Source: Synergistes sp. (GTDB lineage Bacteria; Synergistota; Synergistia; Synergistales; Synergistaceae). From it: DNA of 18,139 bases. The notes under the pieces are model-generated. The model ran no database searches and had not been told where the DNA came from. It saw only the letters and a list, made by a program, of their open reading frames with translations. Shown here one piece after another: positions 1 to 4,818 of the stretch. Every line of letters begins with the position of its first letter. Within the stretch, counting starts at the first letter, position 1. The stretch lies in NCBI GenBank assembly GCA_016288355.1, contig JAEEYY010000028.1, positions 1-18,139 on the forward strand, read 5' to 3'. The position numbers were made by a program, and so were the translations under genes.

Positions 1-11
1 AAAGCCGCCAT

Positions 12-87
12 GCTGGTATAGCTCAGTCGGTAGAGCAGCTGATTCGTAATCAGCAGGTCGTGTGTTCGAGTCACATTACCAGCTCCA
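12..87 (+). tRNA. tRNA-Thr (anticodon CGT)
   Basis: The cloverleaf folds by eye. The acceptor arms are GCTGGTA (12-18) and TACCAGC (77-83), the D-arm is GCTC/GAGC, and the anticodon stem GCTGA/TCAGC encloses the loop TTCGTAA. The T-arm has loop TTCGAGT. Discriminator T84 is followed by an encoded CCA (85-87). Anticodon CGT reads ACG threonine codons. The 3' half from 43 onward is the left copy of the 45-bp repeat that bounds the integrated element, so integration has kept the tRNA intact. Confidence 0.96.
43..87 (+). repeat. Left attachment site (attL), 45-bp direct repeat
   Basis: This is identical over 45 bp to 3091-3135; the bases on either side (42/3090 and 88/3136) differ. The repeat runs from the tRNA anticodon loop through the encoded CCA, the part of a tRNA gene typically used by tyrosine integrases. 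Confidence 0.92.
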
Positions 88-93
88 TTTTTT

Positions 94-126
94 AAGGCAG
101 AAACATCGAGTTTCTGCCTTTTTTCT
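94..126 (+). terminator. Rho-independent terminator after tRNA-Thr, supplied by the element
   Basis: An 11-bp perfect stem, AAGGCAGAAAC (94-104) and GTTTCTGCCTT (110-120), has a 5-nt loop and runs into a T-rich tract (119-126). It lies inside the integrated element, so the tRNA is now terminated by element DNA. The former chromosomal terminator sits at 3141-3168. Confidence 0.85.
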
Positions 127-182
127 TTATATCTGTGAACTTTTCGATAGTTTTTCATTTTCGGCATAACTTGACTTTGCTA

Positions 183-206
183 AAAAGTCACACCAAAAGT
201 CACACC
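183..206 (+). repeat. Two tandem 12-bp repeats, candidate integrase arm sites (left)
   Basis: AAAAGTCACACC occurs twice with no gap (183-194 and 195-206). The same motif with one base changed (G to C at position 5) occurs three times near the other end (2927-2969), in the same orientation. Lambda-type and Tn916-type integrases bind short direct repeats flanking the core through an N-terminal arm-binding domain. Assigning that role here is inference from position and symmetry. Confidence 0.7.
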
Positions 207-210
207 AATT

Positions 211-259
211 AAGCATAAATATGGGGCCGGTCATTATAACCGGCCCCATATTTATGCTT
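211..259 (-). terminator. Strong hairpin at the 3' end of the integrase remnant
   Basis: A perfect 21-bp inverted repeat (211-231 and 239-259) has a 7-nt loop. It overlaps the stop codon of the minus-strand integrase remnant and includes a GGGGCCGG core. Reading leftwards on the minus strand it is followed by only moderately T-rich sequence. It separates the integrase reading frame from the left repeats and may act in both directions. Confidence 0.7.
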
Positions 260-725
260 TTCCGATAGCTGTATGCACAATGCTTGCGGCTCTCCGTTTG
301 CTTTCTTCGTTTGCGTGCGTGTACATGTTCAGCGTTGTGCTGATCTGGGCGTGCCCCAGAATCTCCGAAACGCTGGCCACATCCGCGCCGTTTGTGATTG
401 CTACGCTGGCGAAACTGTGCCGCAGCTTGAGCGCATGAATGGCAACATCATATTTCTTGCCGAACTTCTGAAGGTATCTGTTTGGGCTGTCCGGGTGCAT
501 CGGTTCGTTGTTGCCTTTCTCCGTAAACACAAATTCGGGGATTGCAACCTTTTTCAGTTCAAGGGGCTTATGATCCTTTTCAAGGCGTTCCGCTCTCTTT
601 TTGGTAGCCGAGATTTGTTCCGCCTGGTATTCCTTTAGCAGCTTGGCAACTTCCTGTGTGAAGAACACTTCCCGCTCTTTCCCTGTCTTTGGCGCAACAA
701 GAGGATTATAAAAGCCATAGGTTTT
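252..725 (-). pseudogene. Tyrosine recombinase (integrase), truncated C-terminal catalytic part
   Basis: The open frame holds only the C-terminal half of a phage-type tyrosine integrase. Integrase-like sequence starts near 705 with VAPKTGKERE, resembling the beta-hairpin lysine region. A TGA (726-728) lies in frame just upstream. No arm-binding domain, core-binding domain or first catalytic arginine (box I) is found between this point and the next gene. Visible motifs are LRHSFAS (arginine of HxxR), LGHAQIS (second histidine) and NMYTHA (tyrosine nucleophile). The residue three before the HxxR arginine is leucine (CTC), where histidine is expected; this may be a single-base loss or a two-residue shift, as a His lies two residues further up. 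A GTG at 668 could start a 138-residue product, but no good ribosome binding site was noted. The fragment is presumed non-functional. Confidence 0.85.
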
Positions 726-779
726 TCATTAGCAAAAAAGCGCGTGTGCGTGAAAACCGGAGAAAACACGAAAAGAGTT

Positions 780-820
780 AATCAAAGCGTCAGAGGACAA
801 AACCCTCTGGCGCTTTGATT
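780..820 (-). terminator. Hairpin downstream of the 96-residue gene
   Basis: A 17-bp inverted repeat (780-796 and 804-820) has a 7-nt loop and a single non-Watson-Crick position. It lies 20 bp past the stop of the minus-strand gene at 840. The minus-strand sequence after it is only partly T-rich (CTCTTTT), so termination efficiency is uncertain. Confidence 0.65.
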
Positions 821-839
821 ATTGAAACGCATGATTTTT

Positions 840-1130
840 TTATGCAGCGTCTTCCTTTGGCTTTTCCTTTAAGAGCTTCGCGAGCTGCTCATGAGTCCCG
901 CCAACGTATGTCTGAATGGAACTGATCAGAAAGTCAATGCTATCCAGCACAGCTTTGATTCTTCCGGCGGCCATTTTGGAAATCATTTGAACGCCTTCAA
1001 AATCGTCTATTTCATTTTTCAGCATTTCCAGAAGAAAAGCGGCGGCTTCTGCGTTTCCTCCAGTATGTAATGATGCCCATTCGATCAGATCCTGCAATTC
1101 GATGCTCCAAGCTTCCATTTTTTCTGTCAT
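840..1130 (-). CDS. Small helical hypothetical protein of the element
   Basis: This encodes 96 residues starting MTEKMEAW. The ATG at 1130 is chosen because GGAGG (1139-1143) lies 8 nt upstream; a TTG at 1136 would be too close. The protein looks almost wholly alpha-helical, with acidic and hydrophobic residues alternating, a lysine-rich C-terminus (KEKPKEDAA) and no signal peptide, cysteines or membrane segment. I do not recognise the family. It is divergent from the ribbon-helix-helix regulator and shares its operator region. Its promoter (TTGACA, 17 bp, TATCCT) contains one of the palindromes in the spacer. Position between integrase and regulator would suit a recombination accessory factor or an antitoxin-like partner, but nothing in the sequence proves either. 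Confidence 0.75.
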   Translation of the reverse strand: MTEKMEAWSIELQDLIEWASLHTGGNAEAAAFLLEMLKNEIDDFEGVQMISKMAAGRIKAVLDSIDFLISSIQTYVGGTHEQLAKLLKEKPKEDAA

Positions 1131-1172
1131 TTTCAATTCCTCCTTTTATTTGGCATTATATGCCTTGAGGAT

Positions 1173-1201
1173 AGGATAGAGTATCTTGCGCAAGATGTCA
1201 A
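1173..1201 (-). promoter_or_regulatory. Promoter of the 96-residue gene with an embedded operator
   Basis: On the minus strand, TTGACA (1201-1196) and TATCCT (1178-1173) are separated by exactly 17 bp. The spacer is filled by the palindrome ATCTTGCGCAAGAT (1183-1196). A protein bound there would block RNA polymerase, so repression is the natural reading. The predicted start is near 1166, leaving a short leader before the ribosome binding site. Confidence 0.7.
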
Positions 1202-1248
1202 AATAAATCTTGCGCAAGATACGATATTTTGTTTGTCTTGCGTAATAT
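1183..1248. promoter_or_regulatory. Operator array: two perfect palindromes and a degenerate third
   Basis: ATCTTGCGCAAGAT occurs at 1183-1196 and again at 1207-1220, centres 24 bp apart. A half-conserved copy, GTCTTGCGTAATAT, lies at 1235-1248. The array fills the gap between divergent genes, one of which encodes a ribbon-helix-helix DNA-binding protein. Such proteins commonly bind repeated palindromes in their own promoter. That the neighbour is the ligand is inference. Confidence 0.75.
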
Positions 1249-1267
1249 GTTTCCTTTGTGATATAGT
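1238..1267 (+). promoter_or_regulatory. Candidate promoter of the regulator-membrane protein operon
   Basis: TTGCGT (1238-1243) and TATAGT (1262-1267) are separated by 18 bp, and the predicted start lies close to the ribosome binding site at 1275-1282. The -35 falls inside the degenerate third palindrome, so this promoter would also be under operator control, probably more weakly than the divergent one. Confidence 0.5.
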
Positions 1268-1290
1268 AGCACAGAAAGAAGGTGTTTATC

Positions 1291-1503
1291 TTGGCCGGGA
1301 ACAGCGAGTACAAAAACAAGTGGATTGATGATAAACTTGACCGTGTTAACCTTACTATGCCGAAAGGGAAGAAGGACAAGGTTCGGAAACATGCAGAGAG
1401 TACCGGCGAAAGCATCAACGGTTTTATTAACCGTGCCATTGATGAAACAATGGAGCGCGATCTTGATACTGATTCAATCAATACTACTAGCGGGGTGAAG
1501 TAA
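1291..1503 (+). CDS. Ribbon-helix-helix (Arc/CopG-type) DNA-binding protein
   Basis: This encodes 70 residues. The TTG at 1291 is chosen because AAAGAAGG (1275-1282) lies 8 nt upstream; the GTG at 1282 overlaps that site. The pattern DRVNLTMPKGKKDKVRKHAE, then STGESINGFINRAIDETMER, matches an Arc-like fold. The beta-strand is VNLTMP, helix 1 is KGKKDKVRKHAES, the turn contains GES, and helix 2 is INGFINRAIDETM. Such proteins act as dimers or tetramers on palindromic operators. The TTGCGCAA repeats directly upstream are the likely target, giving autoregulation and control of the divergent gene. Its stop codon overlaps the start of the next gene by one base (TAATG), so the two are translationally coupled. 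In small mobile elements such proteins are usually repressors or antitoxins. Confidence 0.85.
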   Translation: MAGNSEYKNKWIDDKLDRVNLTMPKGKKDKVRKHAESTGESINGFINRAIDETMERDLDTDSINTTSGVK

Positions 1504-2198
1504 TGGCGGAAAACATATCTTTGAAGAGAGGAAAACGAGCCGGAAATATGCTGCTGGCTGAAATGCTGGTTTATCTGGCGTTATATTGTTTGGTAGATAG
1601 TGATTTATCAGATTTAGGCATTGCTGGTTTAATAGTTGCGTTAATAGGTGGGGGGATTGGTGTACTATTTAGTTTAATACTCGTCATGCCTTTGAGAAAT
1701 GACAATCTTAAAGGTGTAAGGGGAGTATACATTTTTCTTGGTTGTATATCTTTGGTAGGACTTTATTTTTCTCTCAAGTCAGATTCAGTGCTTGACAAAA
1801 CTATTGGCGTTCTAAGTGCTGCTGCTATGGCCCTGGTGATCATTGCATTGTATAAACCTGGGGATGCGGGAAAAAACTACTGCTATTTTGCAGCCTTTTT
1901 ATCGCTCATATCAGCGCTTGCTTCTATTGAGAGCGATGAGTTTGCCCTTCATGATTTCATAAATTCAATGTTGCACACAATATATATTGTATTTCTCGGA
2001 TTATATATTGAGAGTAAAGGCAAAAGCCTTGAGCAACAACCCATAACTGAGGATGCCTCTGAAAGTCCATCTGAAGAACAGATTGATAATCCAAAGACTG
2101 ATTATGATGAGCTTATAAAACTGAAAGAACTGATGGACAAAGGAGTAATTACACCGGAAGAATATGATGCAAAGAAAAAGCAGATTCTTGGCCTTTGA
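1503..2198 (+). CDS. Polytopic membrane protein with C-terminal SHOCT domain
   Basis: This encodes 231 residues. About six hydrophobic segments span residues 15 to 170, including a glycine-rich one (VALIGGGIGVLFSLIL). A polar, acidic linker (about 172-198, EDASESPSEEQ) follows. Residues 199-231 (YDELIKLKELMDKGVITPEE, ending AKKKQILGL) match a SHOCT domain, a short C-terminal module common in oligomeric or membrane-associated bacterial proteins. A GGGGTG ribosome binding site (about 1493) sits inside the regulator gene end. The codons are A/T-rich compared with the genes right of 3300. Its biochemical role is unknown. Linked to the repressor, it is probably cargo of the element (for example a membrane effector, immunity or exclusion protein), but no motif decides this. 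Confidence 0.82.
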   Translation: MAENISLKRGKRAGNMLLAEMLVYLALYCLVDSDLSDLGIAGLIVALIGGGIGVLFSLILVMPLRNDNLKGVRGVYIFLGCISLVGLYFSLKSDSVLDKTIGVLSAAAMALVIIALYKPGDAGKNYCYFAAFLSLISALASIESDEFALHDFINSMLHTIYIVFLGLYIESKGKSLEQQPITEDASESPSEEQIDNPKTDYDELIKLKELMDKGVITPEEYDAKKKQILGL

Positions 2199-2217
2199 AT
2201 AAGACATCGAACTGAAA

Positions 2218-2245
2218 GTGATTCATTGGCAAAACAATGAATCAC
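2218..2245. repeat. Perfect 11-bp inverted repeat between the two membrane genes
   Basis: GTGATTCATTG (2218-2228) and CAATGAATCAC (2235-2245) have a 6-nt gap. No T-tract follows on either strand, so it is not a typical terminator. A candidate promoter overlaps it: TTGGCA at 2226-2231, 17 bp, GATAAC at 2249-2254. It may be an operator or an mRNA processing or stability hairpin. Confidence 0.6.
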
Positions 2246-2309
2246 AATGATAACTTCGAAGATAAATAAAGGGTTATTAAGCATTTATGGTTGAAAAGGA
2301 GTGGTCAAT

Positions 2310-2819
2310 ATGTATGCGGCAATTATTGTTTCTTTTCTTGTAGTCCTAATTGCAGTTTTTGGCTTTGTGTACTTTTTTCGCTCGTCCAAAAGATCATCAA
2401 CTGAGGATGTGAACTCTGAGAACAAGAAACTCGATATTGAGGCGCTTTCTAAGGAAAGGGACTATGTGGAGCAAGTAAATCCGGGTACATCTGACATTGG
2501 AAGAGACGCTTGGCGTAATGGTTACCGTGCAGGAAAAGAGTTCATGGAGAATCTCAACGAGGACGGGAAGCTTTTTATTGAGTTTTCAAATTACTATAAT
2601 GTCAGCAAAACTGAAAAACCAGTTAGCAATATTGCTGTTGTTATATCTAAATCATTTGACAACTACTTATCAGATATGCCAGAAGACGTTTCAGAAATCT
2701 TTCAAAAAAAACTATCCTTATACGAGCTAAACAACTGTCAAGATTTATTCTATCAAGGGGCATTATTCTGTATTGAAAAGGAAGTTGAAAAAATCAAGGG
2801 TGAAAAAATGAAATTATAG
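2310..2819 (+). CDS. N-terminally membrane-anchored protein of unknown function
   Basis: This encodes 169 residues starting MYAAIIVSF. The ATG at 2310 is chosen because AAAAGGAG (2294-2301) lies 8 nt upstream; the in-frame GTG at 2301 overlaps that site. Residues 2-24 form one hydrophobic segment (IIVSFLVVLIAVFGFVYFF) followed by arginines and lysines, giving an inside-facing soluble domain rather than a cleaved signal peptide. The rest is polar and charged with predicted helices and no cysteine pairs or known catalytic motif. A stretch GRDAWRNGYRAGKEFMENL near residues 69-87 is the most distinctive part. I do not recognise the family. It is the last clear gene of the element and is A+T-rich like its neighbour. 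Confidence 0.75.
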   Translation: MYAAIIVSFLVVLIAVFGFVYFFRSSKRSSTEDVNSENKKLDIEALSKERDYVEQVNPGTSDIGRDAWRNGYRAGKEFMENLNEDGKLFIEFSNYYNVSKTEKPVSNIAVVISKSFDNYLSDMPEDVSEIFQKKLSLYELNNCQDLFYQGALFCIEKEVEKIKGEKMKL

Positions 2820-2840
2820 CATTAGACTATTGGGCAACAA

Positions 2841-2927
2841 ATGACTAAACGTGGCAATAGCTCCAATAGCAGACAGAAGCCTAAATATGGCAATAGCCAT
2901 AAGAGTAATAGAAAAGGGCGCAGATAG
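2841..2927 (+). CDS. Possible 28-residue basic peptide
   Basis: ATG at 2841 to TAG at 2925 encodes a peptide rich in Asn, Ser, Lys and Arg (MTKRGNSSNS at the start, KSNRKGRR at the end), with an internal near-repeat of GNS. It lies 22 bp after the membrane-anchored gene. Its stop touches the right-hand 12-bp repeats. No convincing ribosome binding site precedes it, so it may be chance. Confidence 0.25.
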   Translation: MTKRGNSSNSRQKPKYGNSHKSNRKGRR

Positions 2928-2969
2928 AAACTCACACAAAAACTCACACCGTCACTAAAAACTCACACA
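2927..2969 (+). repeat. Three 12-bp repeats, candidate integrase arm sites (right)
   Basis: GAAACTCACACA (2927-2938) and AAAACTCACACC (2939-2950) are contiguous. After 7 bp comes AAAACTCACACA (2958-2969). They match the left-end repeats (AAAAGTCACACC, 183-206) at nearly every position and point the same way. They lie about 120 bp inside the right 45-bp repeat, compared with about 95 bp on the left. Confidence 0.7.
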
Positions 2970-3090
2970 AAACAGCCCACAACAGCAGACAACAAGAAAC
3001 AATAAGAAATAACCGCAAACCGTTGATAATACTGGGTTTTTAACGATAAGATACAACAGCATACTACAAGAGAAAGCAGCTTTTCAAGAG

Positions 3091-3135
3091 TTCGTAATCA
3101 GCAGGTCGTGTGTTCGAGTCACATTACCAGCTCCA
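3091..3135 (+). repeat. Right attachment site (attR), tRNA-Thr 3' remnant
   Basis: This is a perfect second copy of tRNA positions 43-87, without the 5' half, so it is not a functional tRNA. Sequence right of it, beginning with the terminator at 3141, is inferred to be what originally followed the tRNA. Confidence 0.92.
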
Positions 3136-3140
3136 GAATG

Positions 3141-3180
3141 GAGGGGGAAAGCATTTGCTTTCTCCCTCTGCATTTCTTTT
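3141..3180 (+). terminator. Displaced original terminator of tRNA-Thr
   Basis: A 12-bp stem, GAGGGGGAAAGC (3141-3152) and GCTTTCTCCCTC (3157-3168) with one G-T position and an ATTT loop, precedes TGCATTTCTTTT. It begins 6 bp after the right 45-bp repeat, where the tRNA terminator would have been before insertion. Confidence 0.75.
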
Positions 3181-3247
3181 GGCCAAAAGCAACAAACAGC
3201 CGCCGGCAGATTTGGCATAAGTTCTGAATGGCATTTCCTGTTGTCTG

Positions 3248-3256
3248 TGATATAAT
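3248..3256 (+). promoter_or_regulatory. Extended -10 promoter of the zinc-ribbon gene
   Basis: TGATATAAT gives a perfect -10 with the TGn extension. No good -35 is seen at 17 bp, as is usual for extended -10 promoters. It lies about 50 bp before the start codon. Confidence 0.65.
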
Positions 3257-3304
3257 AAATAAACAGCAAAAACAGAAAGATTTATAATAAAGGGAGAGAA
3301 GAAT

Positions 3305-3694
3305 ATGAAGTGTCTGAGCTGCGGTGCAGAGATTGAGAACGGAGAAAAGTTCTGCACAAATTGCGGGACCCCGGTCCCTCAGGTGGAAGAAAAAAAGGAA
3401 GCGCCGGAACCGGTCAAAAAGCCAGAGCGCAAGAGACATAGAGCGCTGTCCCCCTGGGGGTATTTCGGGCTGGAATTCCTGTACTTCATTCCGGTCATCG
3501 GCCTGCTCTTTTTGATCATCCTCTCGTTCAGCCGCAACATCAACGTCCGCAATTTTACGAGATCCTACTGGTGCGCGCTTCTTGTTTTCCTGATCGCCGC
3601 GATTGTCGGCACCGCCGTTCTCTATGCGACGGGCTATTCCGGCCAGGTCATCAACTACATCTCAGAGCTGATGCAGAGCCTGCCGAAGTTCTGA
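3305..3694 (+). CDS. Zinc-ribbon membrane protein
   Basis: This encodes 129 residues. The N-terminus carries a zinc ribbon with paired cysteines C3-x2-C6 and C17-x2-C20 (KCLSCG and FCTNCG), typical of the zinc-ribbon domain placed at the start of many Bacillota membrane proteins. A charged proline/lysine-rich linker follows (about 26-47). Two hydrophobic segments are seen: FGLEFLYFIPVIGLLFLIIL (about 52-71) and another near 84-104. A GGGAGAG ribosome binding site lies about 7 nt before the ATG at 3305. It is a single-gene unit between an extended -10 promoter and the terminator at 3770. The family is widespread, but its function is not established. The zinc ribbon presumably faces the cytoplasm. 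Confidence 0.85.
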   Translation: MKCLSCGAEIENGEKFCTNCGTPVPQVEEKKEAPEPVKKPERKRHRALSPWGYFGLEFLYFIPVIGLLFLIILSFSRNINVRNFTRSYWCALLVFLIAAIVGTAVLYATGYSGQVINYISELMQSLPKF

Positions 3695-3769
3695 TGTGCT
3701 GACCGCCGCACCCGCTCGCGCACGGCAGAAGGACGCTGGGGGGCAGACCGTTTCTCCCGCGCCGCATGC

Positions 3770-3813
3770 AAAAGCCCCGAAATCCACAGAAACAGGTGGA
3801 TTTCGGGGCTTTT
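3770..3813. terminator. Bidirectional terminator
   Basis: A perfect 18-bp stem, AAAAGCCCCGAAATCCAC (3770-3787) and its complement (3796-3813), has an 8-nt loop and A/T ends on both sides. It lies between the convergent zinc-ribbon gene and the serine hydrolase, serving both. Confidence 0.9.
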
Positions 3814-3857
3814 ATCGTGCGTCACACAGATAGCCGCACGCGCGGGAGATGCCGCGT

Positions 3858-4772
3858 TCAGTCCTCCATATAGGCGCTGTAAACCGCCGCGGAAAGCTCG
3901 GCCAGGAAATTGTCGCCGCTGCGGCCGAGATAGTTTCGGTCGTAGGCCTCCTGCGTGGCCAGATTTCCGTTGTAGAACAGGCAGAGGATATAATCGCCCT
4001 TGCGGGTGTAGACGATGCCGATGTCGACCATGAGCTTATCCATCGTGCCGGTCTTATGGGCGACGACGGTGTCGATGGGAAGCAGCCGCGGGATTCTGGT
4101 ATTGGTCTGGCAGTACTTCATGATGGTGAGCATGGCGGCGCTGGCCTCGGGGGAGACCCACTGCCCGCGGTAGAGCAGTTCCAGCATCTTCGCCGCGTCG
4201 CATGGGGAGCTTTCATGGTGCTCCGGAACCTCGCAGCGCGCCCATTCTGCGCCGCAGTAATTGGGATAGCTGCCGCCGTTGTCGACGATCAGCTGGCGGA
4301 AGCTGCGCCCGTTCAATCCGTAGCAGAGATCCACCAGGTCGTTGCAGGACAGCTCGCATCTTGTGCTTGTCAGGCCGAGGGCGTCGATGACGTTCTTCCT
4401 GATGGCGTCGCGGCCGAGGAAACGGAACAGCACGTCGGTTGCCGTGTTGTCGGAGATGATCATCATCAGCGTGGCGTAATCTCTGAGCGTCAGCTCGAGG
4501 CCGGGCGTCAGCCGGGCCAGCACGCCGCTGCCGACGGACTGAACGTCCGCGGTCATGGGGAGCCGGTCGTCCAGGCTGCACTCACCGGCATAGGCTTTCC
4601 GAAAGAGCTCGGCCAGAATGTAGATTTTGATGGAGCTTGCAGCGGGGAAAACTTGGTCGGCGTTGCGGGCGACGGTCTCGTTTGAAGCCATGTCTTTGAA
4701 CAGCAGACCCAGCGGAGCTTCGGCGCGGGCGCAGAACTGCTCAACAACCCGCTCAACATTTTTTGTGCTCAT
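3858..4772 (-). CDS. Class A beta-lactamase-fold serine hydrolase without signal peptide
   Basis: This encodes 304 residues. The hallmark motifs are in order: S46-S-I-K49 (SxxK, acylated serine), S107-D-N109 (SDN) and K240-T-G242 (KTG). E140 and N144 in RCELSCND have the spacing of Glu166/Asn170, the deacylation pair of class A enzymes, though this alignment is tentative. About 40 residues (145-186), including Cys and Trp, follow before SSPCDAA, much longer than in TEM-type enzymes. The N-terminus (MSTKNVERVV) has no signal peptide or lipobox, so the product should be cytoplasmic and is unlikely to be a periplasmic-style antibiotic resistance enzyme. It follows the LysR gene by 45 bp with a GGAGG site before ATG 4772, next to a peptide transporter and D-amino-acid deacylase. 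A peptidase, amidase or esterase acting on imported D-amino-acid compounds is a reasonable guess. Substrate is unknown. Confidence 0.85.
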   Translation of the reverse strand: MSTKNVERVVEQFCARAEAPLGLLFKDMASNETVARNADQVFPAASSIKIYILAELFRKAYAGECSLDDRLPMTADVQSVGSGVLARLTPGLELTLRDYATLMMIISDNTATDVLFRFLGRDAIRKNVIDALGLTSTRCELSCNDLVDLCYGLNGRSFRQLIVDNGGSYPNYCGAEWARCEVPEHHESSPCDAAKMLELLYRGQWVSPEASAAMLTIMKYCQTNTRIPRLLPIDTVVAHKTGTMDKLMVDIGIVYTRKGDYILCLFYNGNLATQEAYDRNYLGRSGDNFLAELSAAVYSAYMED

Positions 4773-4789
4773 AAAAGCCTCCTTGCAGA

Positions 4790-4818
4790 GCGCACGGAGC
4801 GCGGTACGGCTCGTGCGC
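4790..4818 (-). terminator. Hairpin between the regulator and hydrolase genes
   Basis: GCGCACGGAGC (4790-4800) pairs with GCTCGTGCGC (4809-4818) with one bulged base. It begins at the regulator stop codon and ends just before the hydrolase ribosome binding site. There is no T-tract, so partial attenuation or transcript processing is as likely as termination. Confidence 0.45.

Larger units (their letters stand above)
43..3135. mobile_element. Small integrated genetic element in tRNA-Thr, probably non-autonomous
   Basis: The element is bounded by 45-bp perfect direct repeats of the tRNA-Thr 3' half (43-87 and 3091-3135), the usual footprint of tyrosine-recombinase insertion into a tRNA gene. 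Inside are a truncated integrase reading towards the left end, a 96-residue helical protein, a ribbon-helix-helix regulator, a SHOCT membrane protein and a membrane-anchored protein. Tandem 12-bp repeats lie near both ends. The plus-strand cargo is visibly more A+T-rich than the chromosome to the right. No replication, relaxase or phage structural gene is seen. From 2970 to 3090 there is A-rich DNA with no recognisable gene. Since the integrase lacks its N-terminal half, movement would need an integrase supplied in trans, or the element is a relic. Confidence 0.88.

Noticed and set aside
183..206. Tandem repeats as a CRISPR remnant
   Set aside because: The units are 12 bp with no spacers, and the partner copies are at the other end of the element; arm sites fit better.
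3091..3135. Second tRNA gene
   Set aside because: Only the 3' half is present; the preceding bases do not form a D-arm or 5' acceptor strand.
3858..4772. Acquired antibiotic-resistance beta-lactamase
   Set aside because: No export signal, no mobile-element context beside it, and it sits on the same strand directly after the LysR gene of the peptide-uptake block.
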